Assembly: GCF_025947345.1 (NCBI RefSeq)
Contig: NZ_CP110011.1
Location: 3,782,001 to 3,846,000 of the forward strand
DNA length: 64,000 bases
Reading direction: 5' to 3'
From: Flavobacterium sp. N502536
Lineage (GTDB): Bacteria; Bacteroidota; Bacteroidia; Flavobacteriales; Flavobacteriaceae
Both the position numbers and the translations under genes were made by a program. Shown piece by piece: positions 22,747 through 32,325 of this stretch; positions within the stretch are counted from its first letter, which is position 1; every line of letters begins with the position of its first letter. The notes beneath the pieces were generated by a model that saw only the letters and a program-made list of their open reading frames with translations, had not been told where the DNA came from and did not search any database.

Positions 22747-25197
22747 ATGTTTTTTGTTGAAGTCGTTTTGCCACTTTCACTGGCTAAAACTTTTACGTAT
22801 CGTGTTTCTGAGGCTGAATTTCATTTTATAAAAAAGGGAATGCGGGTTGCAGTACCATTTGGTAAAAGTAAAATTTATACAGCAATGGTGATTGATCTGC
22901 ATCAAAACGAACCGGGTTTGTATGAAGCCAAGGAAATACATCAGATATTAGACGAAAAACCTATCGCAACCGAAGTTCAGATTAAACACTGGCTTTGGGT
23001 AGCTAATTACTATATGTGCGCTATCGGAGATGTGTATCGTGGCGCTTTCCCTAGTGGATTGTTGTTGGAGAGCGAAACTATTATTTCGTATAAAGTGGAT
23101 GCAGTAGTCGATCAGGATGAGCTTACCGATGATGAGTTTTTGGTTTATGAAGCCTTGCAACAACAAAGTTCTTTAAAGGTTCAGGAGATTATTTCGATGT
23201 TAAATAAGAAAAACATTCTTCCTGTTCTTCAAAAAATGATTGCCAGAAATATTATTGTTTTAGAAGAAGAAATTAAAGAAGGATACAAACCAAAACTGGT
23301 TCGTTATGTGAAATTACATGCCCAATACGAATCGGATAATGGTTTGGGAGAATTGTTGGAAGTCTTAAAAAATGCCAACAAACAAAAGGAAATCGTACTG
23401 GCTTATTTTCAGATTATGGCTTCTGAGAAAAAGCCGATTACCGTAAAAAAACTGGTTGAGGTTTCAAATTCGACTTCAGCCGTAGTCAAAGCACTGATTG
23501 ATAAAGAAATTTTTGAAGAATATCTTTTACAACAGGACAGAGTTTTGTTTACAGGACAAACAACAGATCAGCAATTAATACTAAGTGAAGCGCAGGAAAA
23601 AGCTTTTACTGCAATTAAAGAGAATCTTTTAGAAAAAGAAGTTTGCCTGCTTCATGGGGTTACTTCAAGCGGAAAAACAGAGATTTATATCAAGCTGATC
23701 GAAGAACATCTGGCAACCGGAAGACAGGTTTTGTATCTGCTGCCGGAAATTGCTTTGACCACACAATTGGTTTCGAGATTAAGACTTTACTTTGGAGATA
23801 AAGTGGCGGTTTTTCACTCTAAATACAGTAATAATGAAAGAGTAGAGGTTTGGAAACAAACACTTGAAAACTCAGAGAAAGCCCAAATAGTAATAGGGGC
23901 AAGGTCTGCATTGTTTTTGCCTTTCGATAATTTAGGTTTATTGATCGTAGACGAAGAGCACGAGCAGACTTTTAAGCAAACAGATCCTGCACCGCGTTAC
24001 CATGCCAGAGATGCTGCAATTGTTCTGGCTAACTTTCATAAGGCAAAAGTATTGTTAGGTTCGGCAACACCAAGTATTGAGACCTATTTTAATGCACAGG
24101 CAGATAAGTATGGTCTGGTATCGCTTACGGAACGCTACAACAATGTTCGAATGCCGGAAATTGTTCTGGTAGATTTGAAAGATAAACATTTCAGAAAAAG
24201 AATGACGGGGCATTTTAGCGATCTTTTAATTGAAGAAATCGCCGAGGCCTTGTCTTTGGGTGAGCAAATAATTTTGTTTCAAAACAGACGCGGGTATTCG
24301 CCTGTAATAGAATGTATGACTTGTGGTCATGTGCCGCATTGCCAGCAGTGCGATGTGAGTCTGACCTTTCACAAACATAAAAATCAGCTGCGTTGTCATT
24401 ACTGCGGGTATTCGATTGCTAAACCAACGCATTGTCACAGCTGTTCAAGTATTGATCTGACCACTAAAGGATTCGGAACGGAGCAAATCGAGCAGGAACT
24501 GCTCACTCTTTTTCCTAAAGCCAAAACGGGTCGAATGGATCAGGATACCACCCGCGGCAAGTATGGTTTTGAAAAAATAATAGACTCGTTTAAAAATCGT
24601 GAAATCGATATTTTGGTTGGAACACAAATGCTGGCCAAAGGACTGGATTTTGATAATGTGAGCCTGGTGGGGATCATGAATGCTGATAATATGCTGCATC
24701 ATCCTGATTTTAGAGCTTTTGAACGCAGTTATCAAATGATGACACAGGTTGCGGGAAGAGCCGGAAGATCAGAAAAACAGGGGAAAGTTGTCATTCAAAC
24801 CTACAACCCAAATCACAATACGATTCAGCAGGTTACCAACCATAATTATATAGGTATGTATAAGGAGCAATTGTATGATCGCCAGATTTACAAATACCCG
24901 CCTTATTTCAGAATTATAAAACTGACTTTAAAGCATCGCGATTTTGATAAATTAAAGGAAGGATCGATGTGGCTGTATCAGGTTTTGAGTCAGAATTTAA
25001 ATATGCCAGTATTGGGGCCTGAAGAACCCGCTATCAGCAGAATCAGGAACGAGTATATCAGAACCATTCTGATTAAGATTCCGCAGAACCTGCATTTGGT
25101 CAATACGAAAAAAACTATTCAGAAAATGCTGAATAGTTTTGAAGCTGTGGCTCAGTACAGAGCTATAAAGGTTGTTGCAAACGTTGACTTTTATTAA
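22747..25197 (+). CDS. priA: primosomal protein N' (replication restart helicase)
   Basis: An 816-residue 3'-5' helicase that reloads the replisome at stalled forks. The N-terminal DNA-binding domain (FFVEVVLPLSLAKTFTYRVS ... GMRVAVPFG) is followed by the helicase core: Walker A GVTSSGKTE at about residues 304-312, LLPEIALT, DEEHEQTFKQ, GSATPSIET. Then come two zinc-binding clusters of paired cysteines (CMTCGHVPHCQQC and CHYCGY...CHSC, around 525-575), FGTEQIEQEL, GTQMLAKGLDF and QVAGRAGRS. The length is slightly above the usual 730-ish. It ends exactly where the convergent LytTR gene ends; no terminator is visible between them. Confidence 0.98.
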   Translation: MFFVEVVLPLSLAKTFTYRVSEAEFHFIKKGMRVAVPFGKSKIYTAMVIDLHQNEPGLYEAKEIHQILDEKPIATEVQIKHWLWVANYYMCAIGDVYRGAFPSGLLLESETIISYKVDAVVDQDELTDDEFLVYEALQQQSSLKVQEIISMLNKKNILPVLQKMIARNIIVLEEEIKEGYKPKLVRYVKLHAQYESDNGLGELLEVLKNANKQKEIVLAYFQIMASEKKPITVKKLVEVSNSTSAVVKALIDKEIFEEYLLQQDRVLFTGQTTDQQLILSEAQEKAFTAIKENLLEKEVCLLHGVTSSGKTEIYIKLIEEHLATGRQVLYLLPEIALTTQLVSRLRLYFGDKVAVFHSKYSNNERVEVWKQTLENSEKAQIVIGARSALFLPFDNLGLLIVDEEHEQTFKQTDPAPRYHARDAAIVLANFHKAKVLLGSATPSIETYFNAQADKYGLVSLTERYNNVRMPEIVLVDLKDKHFRKRMTGHFSDLLIEEIAEALSLGEQIILFQNRRGYSPVIECMTCGHVPHCQQCDVSLTFHKHKNQLRCHYCGYSIAKPTHCHSCSSIDLTTKGFGTEQIEQELLTLFPKAKTGRMDQDTTRGKYGFEKIIDSFKNREIDILVGTQMLAKGLDFDNVSLVGIMNADNMLHHPDFRAFERSYQMMTQVAGRAGRSEKQGKVVIQTYNPNHNTIQQVTNHNYIGMYKEQLYDRQIYKYPPYFRIIKLTLKHRDFDKLKEGSMWLYQVLSQNLNMPVLGPEEPAISRIRNEYIRTILIKIPQNLHLVNTKKTIQKMLNSFEAVAQYRAIKVVANVDFY

Positions 25198-25896
25198 TTA
25201 AGACGACGTTGATAATGCTTTTACTAAATCTTCTTTTTTGTTTCGGCTAAGCGGAATTTTGGTAATACCTATCTCGGCAAATTTACTGTTAAAGCGTTCT
25301 ACTTTATCAATGTTAATAATATAGGACTTGTGTACGCGAATGAATTTTTCTTTTGAAAGATCATTCTCAAAAGATTTCATGGTCGAAAGTACCAAGTTGC
25401 TATCGTCTTCGGTAACCACTCTTACATAATCACCAAAAGCTTCTATCCATTTGATTTTTGCTGTAAATATTTTGAGTTTTTTAAGATTGCTTTTAATGAA
25501 TATATGTTCGCCCTCTTCTTCTTTGATATCTTTTTTTAGCAAATGCATATCAATGGCTCTTTTTACAGAAGCATTAAAACGATCTACGGCAATAGGTTTC
25601 TGAAGGTAATCCGTAGCATCATAGTCAAATGCTTTTAAAGCATATTCTGCTTTAGAAGTAATGAATATAATTTGTGGCTTAGATTTTAGCCCGTCAAGAA
25701 AATCAAACCCATTAATAACGGGCATTTCTATATCAAGAAATATTAAATCGATATTATTTAGAGAGATACAGCTTTTTGCCTCTATTGCATTAGAAAAATC
25801 CCCGATTAAATGCAAACCTGGGTGATTATTAACTAATTTTGCAATAATGGTCCTTTGTATAGAACTATCATCTACAACAACACAGTTTAGTTTCAT
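25198..25896 (-). CDS. LytTR-family response regulator
   Basis: A 232-residue regulator. The receiver domain has the acidic pair D9-D10, the phosphorylation site D55 in LIFLDIEMPVINGFDF, the FITSKAEYALKAFD switch region and the LQKP lysine. The C-terminal LytTR DNA-binding domain (about residues 130-230) has the diagnostic IKWIEAFGDYVRVVT, FIRVHKSYIINIDKV and IPLSRNKKEDL. The cognate kinase is usually of the LytS/YehU class; none is in the window. It is divergent from rpsF across 177 bp, which holds a perfect 10-bp palindrome GTTGTACAAC at 25984-25993. Confidence 0.95.
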   Translation of the reverse strand: MKLNCVVVDDSSIQRTIIAKLVNNHPGLHLIGDFSNAIEAKSCISLNNIDLIFLDIEMPVINGFDFLDGLKSKPQIIFITSKAEYALKAFDYDATDYLQKPIAVDRFNASVKRAIDMHLLKKDIKEEEGEHIFIKSNLKKLKIFTAKIKWIEAFGDYVRVVTEDDSNLVLSTMKSFENDLSKEKFIRVHKSYIINIDKVERFNSKFAEIGITKIPLSRNKKEDLVKALSTSS

Positions 25897-26012
25897 AACA
25901 TTAAAATTTAGAATAAATTCAGGATAGCAATAGTAAATGTATTATTTTTTTAAGAAAAAAACTAAAATCGGCATGTATTTTTTGTTGTACAACGAATAAA
26001 AGTAAAAAAGTG

Positions 26013-26042
26013 TTGTATATTTAAATTTTATGGTTACTTTTG
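26013..26042 (+). promoter_or_regulatory. promoter of the rpsF-rpsR-rplI operon
   Basis: TTG (26013-26015), a 19-bp spacer and TACTTTTG (26035-26042), a full match to the -7 consensus. The predicted start is about 25 nt before the rpsF ATG. Confidence 0.75.
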
Positions 26043-26073
26043 CACCCAATTTTAACAAATAAATATTGTATTT

Positions 26074-26415
26074 ATGAATCATTATGAAACTGTTTTCATT
26101 TTAAATCCCGTTTTATCTGAGGTTCAGGTGAAGGAAACAGTAACGAAATTTGAAGAATTTCTTACTAGTAGAGGAGCTGAAATGGTATCGAAAGAGGATT
26201 GGGGTCTTAAAAAAATGGCTTACGAAATCCAAAACAAAAAAAGTGGTTTTTACCATTTATTCGAATTCAAAGTATCTGGAGAAGTTCTAATTGCTTTTGA
26301 AACTGAATTTAGACGTGACGAAAGAGTTATGCGTTTCTTAACTGTAAGTTTAGACAAACATGCTATTTCATGGGCGGAAAGAAGAAGAGCTAAATTAAAA
26401 TCTACTAAAGCGTAA
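26074..26415 (+). CDS. rpsF: 30S ribosomal protein S6
   Basis: A 113-residue S6 protein: [19 protein letters not shown] at the N-terminus, [24 protein letters not shown] in the core and the [13 protein letters not shown] strand. S6 binds 16S rRNA with S18 in the platform of the small subunit. First gene of the S6-S18-L9 operon, 5 bp before rpsR, with a clear promoter upstream. Confidence 0.98.
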   Translation: MNHYETVFILNPVLSEVQVKETVTKFEEFLTSRGAEMVSKEDWGLKKMAYEIQNKKSGFYHLFEFKVSGEVLIAFETEFRRDERVMRFLTVSLDKHAISWAERRRAKLKSTKA

Positions 26416-26420
26416 TTATT

Positions 26421-26717
26421 ATGTCTACAATCGAGCAATCTGCAAAAGGAAAAAAAGACGGAGATATCAGATATTTAACGCCTTTAAACATTGAAACTAA
26501 CAAAACTAAAAAGTATTGTCGTTTCAAAAAATCAGGAATCAAATACATCGACTATAAAGATGCTGATTTCTTATTGAAATTCGTAAATGAGCAAGGAAAA
26601 ATTCTTCCTCGTCGTTTAACTGGAACTTCATTAAAATACCAAAGAAAAGTTTCTGTAGCTGTAAAAAGAGCTCGTCACTTAGCTTTAATGCCATACGTGG
26701 CCGATTTATTAAAATAA
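26421..26717 (+). CDS. rpsR: 30S ribosomal protein S18
   Basis: A 98-residue S18 with the conserved core [38 protein letters not shown] and [12 protein letters not shown]. The N-terminal ~25 residues are an extension usual in Bacteroidota. It partners S6 on the 30S platform. In Bacteroidota the 30S subunit is known to sequester the anti-Shine-Dalgarno through S18, S6 and S21, fitting the general lack of Shine-Dalgarno sequences before genes in this window. Confidence 0.98.
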
Positions 26718-26783
26718 TTAAAAACTCTAGTCGCTGGTTTCTGTTCAGTCAGAACCTAACTTCTAAAATATAAGGACAACAAC

Positions 26784-27224
26784 ATGGAACTTATTTTAAA
26801 ACAAGACGTACAAAACTTAGGATTTAAAGATGATGTAGTATCTGTAAAACCTGGTTACGGTCGTAACTTTTTAATTCCTCAAGGTTTTGCTACTTTAGCA
26901 ACTCCTTCTGCTAAAAAAGTTTTAGCTGAAAATCTAAAACAAAGAGCACACAAAGAAGCTAAAGTGGTTGCTGATGCAAAAGCATTAGCTGAAACTTTAA
27001 AAGCTCTTGAAATTAAACTTACTGCAAAAGCTGGTGGAGAGAAACTTTTTGGTTCTATCACAAACATCGACATTGCTGAAGCTTTAGAGAAATCAGGTAA
27101 CGCTATTGATAGAAAATTCATCACTAGTGGTATCGTAAAACGTACTGGAAAATATACAGCTAGCATCCGTTTACACAGAGATGTTATTGTTGAATTAGCA
27201 TACGAGATTATCGCTGAAAAATAA
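26784..27224 (+). CDS. rplI: 50S ribosomal protein L9
   Basis: A 146-residue L9: the N-terminal rRNA-binding domain (MELILKQDVQNLGFKDDVVS, VKPGYGRNFLIPQGFA), a long connecting helix rich in Ala and Lys, and a C-terminal domain with KLFGSITNIDIAEAL and the IVELAYEII end. It closes the ribosomal operon, 66 bp after rpsR, and is followed by a strong terminator. Confidence 0.98.
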   Translation: MELILKQDVQNLGFKDDVVSVKPGYGRNFLIPQGFATLATPSAKKVLAENLKQRAHKEAKVVADAKALAETLKALEIKLTAKAGGEKLFGSITNIDIAEALEKSGNAIDRKFITSGIVKRTGKYTASIRLHRDVIVELAYEIIAEK

Positions 27225-27254
27225 CATTTTGTTAACTTCTTGTTAATAAAATAT

Positions 27255-27284
27255 AAAAACCACTCCTAGGAGTGGTTTTTTTTT
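27255..27284 (+). terminator. rho-independent terminator of the ribosomal operon
   Basis: The palindrome CCACTCCTAGGAGTGG (27260-27275) extended by an A-run on the left and nine T on the right, 30 bp after the rplI stop. Confidence 0.93.
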
Positions 27285-27287
27285 GCC

Positions 27288-27295
27288 TAATTTTG
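27288..27295 (+). promoter_or_regulatory. -7 element for the TonB-dependent receptor
   Basis: TAATTTTG matches TAnnTTTG, 30 nt before the ATG at 27325. The -33 position would fall inside the preceding terminator stem, where no TTTG is seen. Confidence 0.5.
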
Positions 27296-27324
27296 AGAGG
27301 AATAACATTCTCAAAACCAGGAAA

Positions 27325-30300
27325 ATGAAAAAAATCTTTGCATTATTACTAGGTGTGTTTGCCATAACCACTGCTATCGGGCAAACCACAACGTCGAGTA
27401 TTAAGGGGATTATCAAGAGTTCTACCAACGAACTTTTGCCCGGTGCTACTATCCTAGCAATCCATACCCCTACAGGAAGTAAATATTCAGCCGTTTCCAA
27501 CGAAGACGGAAGGTTTAATATTTTGAACATGAGAATTGGAGGTCCCTACAAAATTGTAGTGACTTTTGTAGGCTTTCGAAATCACGAATATACAGACTTG
27601 AATCTCGATCTGGGGAAACCTTTTAATTTGGACGTTGTTTTGGAAGATGAAAGCCAGACATTGGAAGAGGTGCAAATCGTTTCTAAGGATAAAGTTTTTA
27701 AAAGCGGAAAAACGGGAGCCGAAACTACCATTGGAAAAAGGGAGTTAACAGCTCTACCCACCATTTCCAGATCGGCAGAAGATTTCACGCGTTTGGAGCC
27801 CACTGCAAGCGGGGGATCTTTTGGAGGAAGAAACGATCAGTATAACAACTACTCTTTAAACGGCGCGGTATTTAATAATCCGTTTGGACTGGATGCTGCA
27901 ACACCCGGAGGGCAGACAGGATCACAGCCTATTTCGCTTGATGCTATCGAGCAGATTCAGGTAGCGACAGCTCCTTATGATGTTACTTTATCGGGTTTTA
28001 CCGGAGCTTCGGTCAATGCGGTAACCAAATCGGGAACAAACGAGTTTCATGGTACGGCCTATGGTTTTTACCGAAATCAGGATTTGACGGGAAGTAAGAT
28101 AAAAGGAGAAAAAATATTCGTGCCCACGTTAGAGCAAACTCAGGCGGGTTTTAGCTTAGGCGCTCCTATTATTAAAGACAAGCTATTTATTTTTGGGAAC
28201 TTTGAAATTGACAAACGAAGTGATTTAGGGTCAAATTTCGTGGCGAATAATAATGACGGCGTAACCGGAATTAATGAATCAAGGGTTATGGAGTCTGATT
28301 TAATTGCGGTTTCGAGTGCTTTGGCCAAGTTAGGGTACGATACAGGACCTTATCAGGGTTTCAAACACGAATCTAATTCGAATAAAGGGATTATAAAGGT
28401 AGACTGGAATATAAACGACAATCATAAACTGGCGGTTATTTACAATTTTCTGGATGCTTCCAAAGACAAACCGGCACACCCAACAGCTTTGGGTTTCAGA
28501 GGGCCGAATGCTTCCATTTTACAGTTTAGAAATGCGGGGTATCAAATTAACAATAACCTGAGTTCTTTCCTTGTCGAATTAAATTCAAAATTCAGTGAAT
28601 CGGTTTCCAATAAACTGCAGGCCGGATATTCACATTTTAACGATTACAGAGTGCCATTTTCAGTTCCGGCCCCTGTCATTAATATTCAGGATGGAGCGGG
28701 CTCCAACTATATTATTGCCGGACATGAGCCTTTTTCTATTAACAATACTTTGGATCAGAAAGTAATTCAGATCACCAACAATCTGAGTTATAATGTGGGC
28801 AAACATGCCTTTACTTTTGGGGCTTCTTTTGAGAAGTTTAAGTTTGCGAACTCCTTTAATCTGGCAGGTTATGACAATTTTGGAAATCCAAACGGATATG
28901 CCGGAACCTTTTTCACACCTTATTTTACAACGCAGGACTTTTTAAATGATGCAGCCAAACCTTTTGCAACCAGTATTATCGCGCAGAATTTGAAGTATGC
29001 TCAGGATGTTTTTGCTACTAAAAGTAATTTTGAAGTAGGAAGTAATGGAGGATGGAAACTGGCTGAATTGAATGTGGGACAATTGGCATTTTACGCCCAG
29101 GACGACATCAGTATCGGGGATGATTTCAAGTTGTCGTTGGGGTTAAGAATCGATAAACCCTTGTATTTTAATACTGCCGATCTGATTCAGAAATACATAG
29201 ATACGGATAATGGCGGGGGTAAAAGAAATAACAATACCGATTATTTTAATCCGCAAACGGGTCAGGCTGTTAAGTTAATTTCTACCGATTTACCAAGTGA
29301 CCGGATTTTATGGTCGCCTAGAATTGGTTTCAACTGGGATGTTAATGGCGATGCTACTTCACAGCTTCGTGGAGGCTCGGGAGTTTTTACCGGAAGAATT
29401 CCTTTTGTGTGGTTAGGCAATCAGGTTAGTGGTGCCGATGACAGCTTTTTCCAGATTATGGACCCGGATTATAAATGGCCGCAGGTTTGGAGAACGAGCC
29501 TCGGATTTGATCACCGATTTGAGAACAATTATATCGTAACAGCAGATTTGTCTTATAATAGAGATATCAATGCGGTACACGTTCAGAATTGGGGATTAAA
29601 AGCACCAACCGGTACATTGGCGGGTGTAGACAACAGAGCTATTTACCTAGCAGCAGATAAGGGAGCAAACAATGCTTATGTAATGACAAATTCAGATAAG
29701 GGGAGCGCATTTAATGCAACGCTAAAAGTGCAGAAAAACTTCGAAAATGGTCTTTATGCCAGTGTGGCTTATAATTATCTGAAATCGAAGGATGTGAACT
29801 CTATCGAAGCTGAAATTACAGGAGATGCTTTTGCTTTTAATCCGGCCTTAGGAAATGTAAACAATGATGTACTTTCGAATTCTAAATACGGAGACAATCA
29901 CCGATTTATAGCGGTAGGTTCTAAAAAATGGAAGTATGGAAAAGACAAATGGGCAACAACGGTTTCTGCTGTTTTTGAATACGCACAGGGAGGACGCTTT
30001 AATTATACGTATGGAGGAGATATTAACGGAGACGGGTCTACAGTAAACGATTTAATTTATATTCCTACAACAGCTGAAATAGCGCTAATGAATTTTAGTG
30101 CAGCGGGAGAAGGAGCTGCTTTTGACCAATTTATTGCCCAGGATAAATATATGAAAAACCGAAGAGGGCAGTATGCAGAGCGTTACGGTGCCCTGTCTCC
30201 GTGGAGAGGAAGATGTGATTTGAAGATATTGCAGGATTATAACTTCAAGATTTCGTCGGCTTCTGATAAAAAGAATACCATTCAGTTTAGTATCGATGTT

Positions 30301-30495
30301 TTGAATTTTGGAAATCTGCTAAATTCAGACTGGGGAGTGGTTCAGGTGCCTACAAGCGTTCAGCCTATCGGGGTGAAAGTTGTTGGAAATACACCGACCT
30401 ATACTTTTAACGGAACACAGACCAAAACGTTTAATTATGATGCCAGTTTAATGTCGAGATGGCAGGCGCAATTTGGTATACGATACATTTTTTAG
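27325..30495 (+). CDS. Oar-like TonB-dependent outer-membrane receptor
   Basis: About 1056 residues from the ATG at 27325, which gives a clean signal peptide (MKKIFALLLGVFAITTAIGQ). An upstream in-frame ATG at 27283 lies in the terminator T-run. Domain order: a carboxypeptidase-regulatory-like beta sandwich (about 25-105, SSIKGIIKSSTNELLPGATI), a plug domain (PTISRSAEDFTRLEPTASGG; DAIEQIQVATAPYDVTLSGF), then a long 22-strand barrel ending in the aromatic QAQFGIRYIF. The layout matches the OmpA-related Oar group rather than SusC, and no SusD partner follows. Substrate unknown; in the group, roles in peptide or large-ligand uptake and adhesion are reported. Confidence 0.93.
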   Translation: MKKIFALLLGVFAITTAIGQTTTSSIKGIIKSSTNELLPGATILAIHTPTGSKYSAVSNEDGRFNILNMRIGGPYKIVVTFVGFRNHEYTDLNLDLGKPFNLDVVLEDESQTLEEVQIVSKDKVFKSGKTGAETTIGKRELTALPTISRSAEDFTRLEPTASGGSFGGRNDQYNNYSLNGAVFNNPFGLDAATPGGQTGSQPISLDAIEQIQVATAPYDVTLSGFTGASVNAVTKSGTNEFHGTAYGFYRNQDLTGSKIKGEKIFVPTLEQTQAGFSLGAPIIKDKLFIFGNFEIDKRSDLGSNFVANNNDGVTGINESRVMESDLIAVSSALAKLGYDTGPYQGFKHESNSNKGIIKVDWNINDNHKLAVIYNFLDASKDKPAHPTALGFRGPNASILQFRNAGYQINNNLSSFLVELNSKFSESVSNKLQAGYSHFNDYRVPFSVPAPVINIQDGAGSNYIIAGHEPFSINNTLDQKVIQITNNLSYNVGKHAFTFGASFEKFKFANSFNLAGYDNFGNPNGYAGTFFTPYFTTQDFLNDAAKPFATSIIAQNLKYAQDVFATKSNFEVGSNGGWKLAELNVGQLAFYAQDDISIGDDFKLSLGLRIDKPLYFNTADLIQKYIDTDNGGGKRNNNTDYFNPQTGQAVKLISTDLPSDRILWSPRIGFNWDVNGDATSQLRGGSGVFTGRIPFVWLGNQVSGADDSFFQIMDPDYKWPQVWRTSLGFDHRFENNYIVTADLSYNRDINAVHVQNWGLKAPTGTLAGVDNRAIYLAADKGANNAYVMTNSDKGSAFNATLKVQKNFENGLYASVAYNYLKSKDVNSIEAEITGDAFAFNPALGNVNNDVLSNSKYGDNHRFIAVGSKKWKYGKDKWATTVSAVFEYAQGGRFNYTYGGDINGDGSTVNDLIYIPTTAEIALMNFSAAGEGAAFDQFIAQDKYMKNRRGQYAERYGALSPWRGRCDLKILQDYNFKISSASDKKNTIQFSIDVLNFGNLLNSDWGVVQVPTSVQPIGVKVVGNTPTYTFNGTQTKTFNYDASLMSRWQAQFGIRYIF

Positions 30496-30519
30496 TAAAG
30501 CAAAAAAAGTCATAAATTT

Positions 30520-30546
30520 GCCCTCGCATTTGCGGGGGCTTTTTTT
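30520..30546 (+). terminator. rho-independent terminator of the TonB receptor
   Basis: Stem gccctcgc (30520-30527) with gcgggggc (30532-30539), one G-T pair, a 4-nt loop and seven T, 24 bp after the stop. Confidence 0.92.
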
Positions 30547-30613
30547 ATGGATACAAAAAAAGTTCCGGAATTTTATACAAGCTCTTTTTAGAGTGTTTAA
30601 CACAAGAAAAATA

Positions 30614-31087
30614 ATGAAATACGCAAGATTAACAAAAGAGCAATTTGATGAATTGCACGCAGAATTTGCCAGCTTTTTGGCAACGCAGGCTATTGATAAA
30701 GCAGAGTGGGATGCTCTTAAAGTAAATAAACCGGAAGTTGCAGAGCAGGAACTGGATGTTTTTTCAGATTTAATCTGGGAAGGTGTTTTGTCGAGAGCAG
30801 AATTCTTGGAGCATTTTTCTAAAAATCATATCTTTTTATTTCAGTGTTTTGAAACCCATGTGCAGTCTATAGTGTTAAAAGCGTTGGTTGCTGAAACTGA
30901 TTTTCTGACCAAAGAGGGTTTGCAATGGCTGTCGGATAATATGTTTACCGAAAATATAGAAATGAAAGTGGGCAAAAAAGTATTTACAGAAGATCGAAAT
31001 GCTTCTATTTTTGAATTAATTCAGCAAGGAGCATTCTTAAGTTACGGACAATTGTTTAAGCAAATTAATTCGATTATTGAATCGTAA
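30614..31087 (+). CDS. DUF6495 family protein
   Basis: A 157-residue protein started at 30614 (MKYARLTKEQFDELHAEF). A longer in-frame start at 30473 would translate the preceding terminator and is rejected. It is mainly helical and acidic, with the conserved KAEWDALK, DLIWEGVLSRAEFLEHFSKN and FQCFETHVQSIVLK stretches. This family is typical of Flavobacteriia and has no assigned function. No signal peptide, so probably cytosolic. It is followed by its own hairpin terminator. Confidence 0.88.
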   Translation: MKYARLTKEQFDELHAEFASFLATQAIDKAEWDALKVNKPEVAEQELDVFSDLIWEGVLSRAEFLEHFSKNHIFLFQCFETHVQSIVLKALVAETDFLTKEGLQWLSDNMFTENIEMKVGKKVFTEDRNASIFELIQQGAFLSYGQLFKQINSIIES

Positions 31088-31115
31088 TTGCTCTTTTTGA
31101 AGATTTAAAGGTTTG

Positions 31116-31157
31116 AAATAGGTAAACGTTTGATATTTAAATGTTTACCTATTTTTT
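31116..31157 (+). terminator. rho-independent terminator after the DUF6495 gene
   Basis: Arms 31116-31131 (aaataggtaaacgttt) and 31139-31154 (aaatgtttacctattt) pair along 16 bp with one G-T pair, 7-nt loop, then a T-run to 31157. Confidence 0.88.
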
Positions 31158-32325
31158 AATTTTTTAACTTTTGTTTAATTTTTAATGTTTTTTTTTACCC
31201 GTATTTCTACGCATTTTTTCTGAATAATTTAAAAAAAGCAGCTCTTTCTTGTCAATTTTATGGTTTGCTTTCCATTTATGCTGTTTTTGCATAATTTCAA
31301 TCGATTACCTTGTTATTTTGTAGTCTTTTTCATTCTTTTCTAAAGAGCAAAGAAAAATAAAAATATTTTTTAACATTTTATTTTAGCTTCATTTTACGTT
31401 ATAAAGGCAGGTTTTTCCGATGATTTGCATATTTTTTAAATTTGATATTTGTGCTAAATTTGAAAAACAGTAAAATTATACTTGTTTCGTATGCTCCTTT
31501 TTTCTAATTTTAGTATTGAAAAAGTTAAACAAAACTTTTTGATCCTTTTTTCCAAAAACATCGATTTAATATATTTTTAATAAAGCAAGTGGTGTTTTTG
31601 TACCGTTATCTAGAGTTGAAGTTTTTTATAATAACTTAATTAGTTTGCGTATGGAATTGATCACTACTTTCTTTATCAAGTTTGCATTAGGTTTTCGTAT
31701 TATTTTAGCTTTGTCTTATAAGAGTTTGAATAAAATTGAATTTATCATCAAATTGAATTTTTGTTCCACTTCAAACTTATTTCATCAATTTTCCAATTCT
31801 GTTATTTTTTCATTTTCAAATCCCAATCGGGGGTTTGTTGATGAGGCGTATTGTCGTGTTTAAAAATTTTTAAATACGGACTGCGTTTTTTAAAATGAAC
31901 TGATTCAATTTTTAGAGTTCTGTTCTAAAAGAAACAAAGTTTATAAAAAGAATTAATCAGCTTTTTATAGATATTGAATCATACTATATATGCTGTAGAA
32001 CTCCCCGGTTCTTCCAAACGTATATTTTCTTTTATGAAAATTGGTTACAACAAATCATTCTTTACGGAATGCTGATTTAGAATCAGTATTTCTCAAATTT
32101 ATTGGTATGTCTTTTATTCGAAAAAGAATAGGAGCGGTTCTTTAGTATGCTTCTGTATACTCGGTGCAACATGATTTTTTACTGAAATGTTGTTTACATT
32201 CTTAGTATTCTGGGAGTCTAAATTTTATTTCAACAAGTTGATTATTAGTGTTTTTTTGAAATTGCCTAAGCATAGCTGCTTATCGCAAGAGGTATTTTAT
32301 TGTCCATTTTCTAATCTTCCAAATT
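31158..32325. other. AT-rich gene-free region ahead of the giant adhesin gene
   Basis: Nearly 1.2 kb with no convincing gene. T-runs are frequent on the plus strand. The only open frame (31645-31863, 72 codons) is rich in Phe, Ile, Leu and Asn, has no homolog I recognise and overlaps nothing. Promoter-like words are TAAATTTG near 31455 and TTTG (31681-31684)-N21-TAGCTTTG (31706-31713). The latter would give a leader of about 600 nt. A short hairpin ctgatttagaatcag lies near 32080. Likely a long regulatory leader or eroded sequence. Confidence 0.55.

Noticed and set aside
25984..25993. Palindrome GTTGTACAAC between the LytTR gene and rpsF as an operator
   Set aside because: A single 10-bp palindrome without a second copy; LytTR sites are usually direct repeats, so a role cannot be supported.
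27283..27324. Longer N-terminus for the TonB receptor
   Set aside because: It would start in the terminator T-run and place a hydrophilic stretch before the signal peptide.
30473..30613. Longer N-terminus for the DUF6495 protein
   Set aside because: It would overlap the receptor's end and translate its terminator hairpin; the family starts at MKYARLTKEQF.
31645..31863. 72-codon open frame in the gene-free leader
   Set aside because: Composition reflects T-rich sequence; no signal peptide, domain or recognisable relative.
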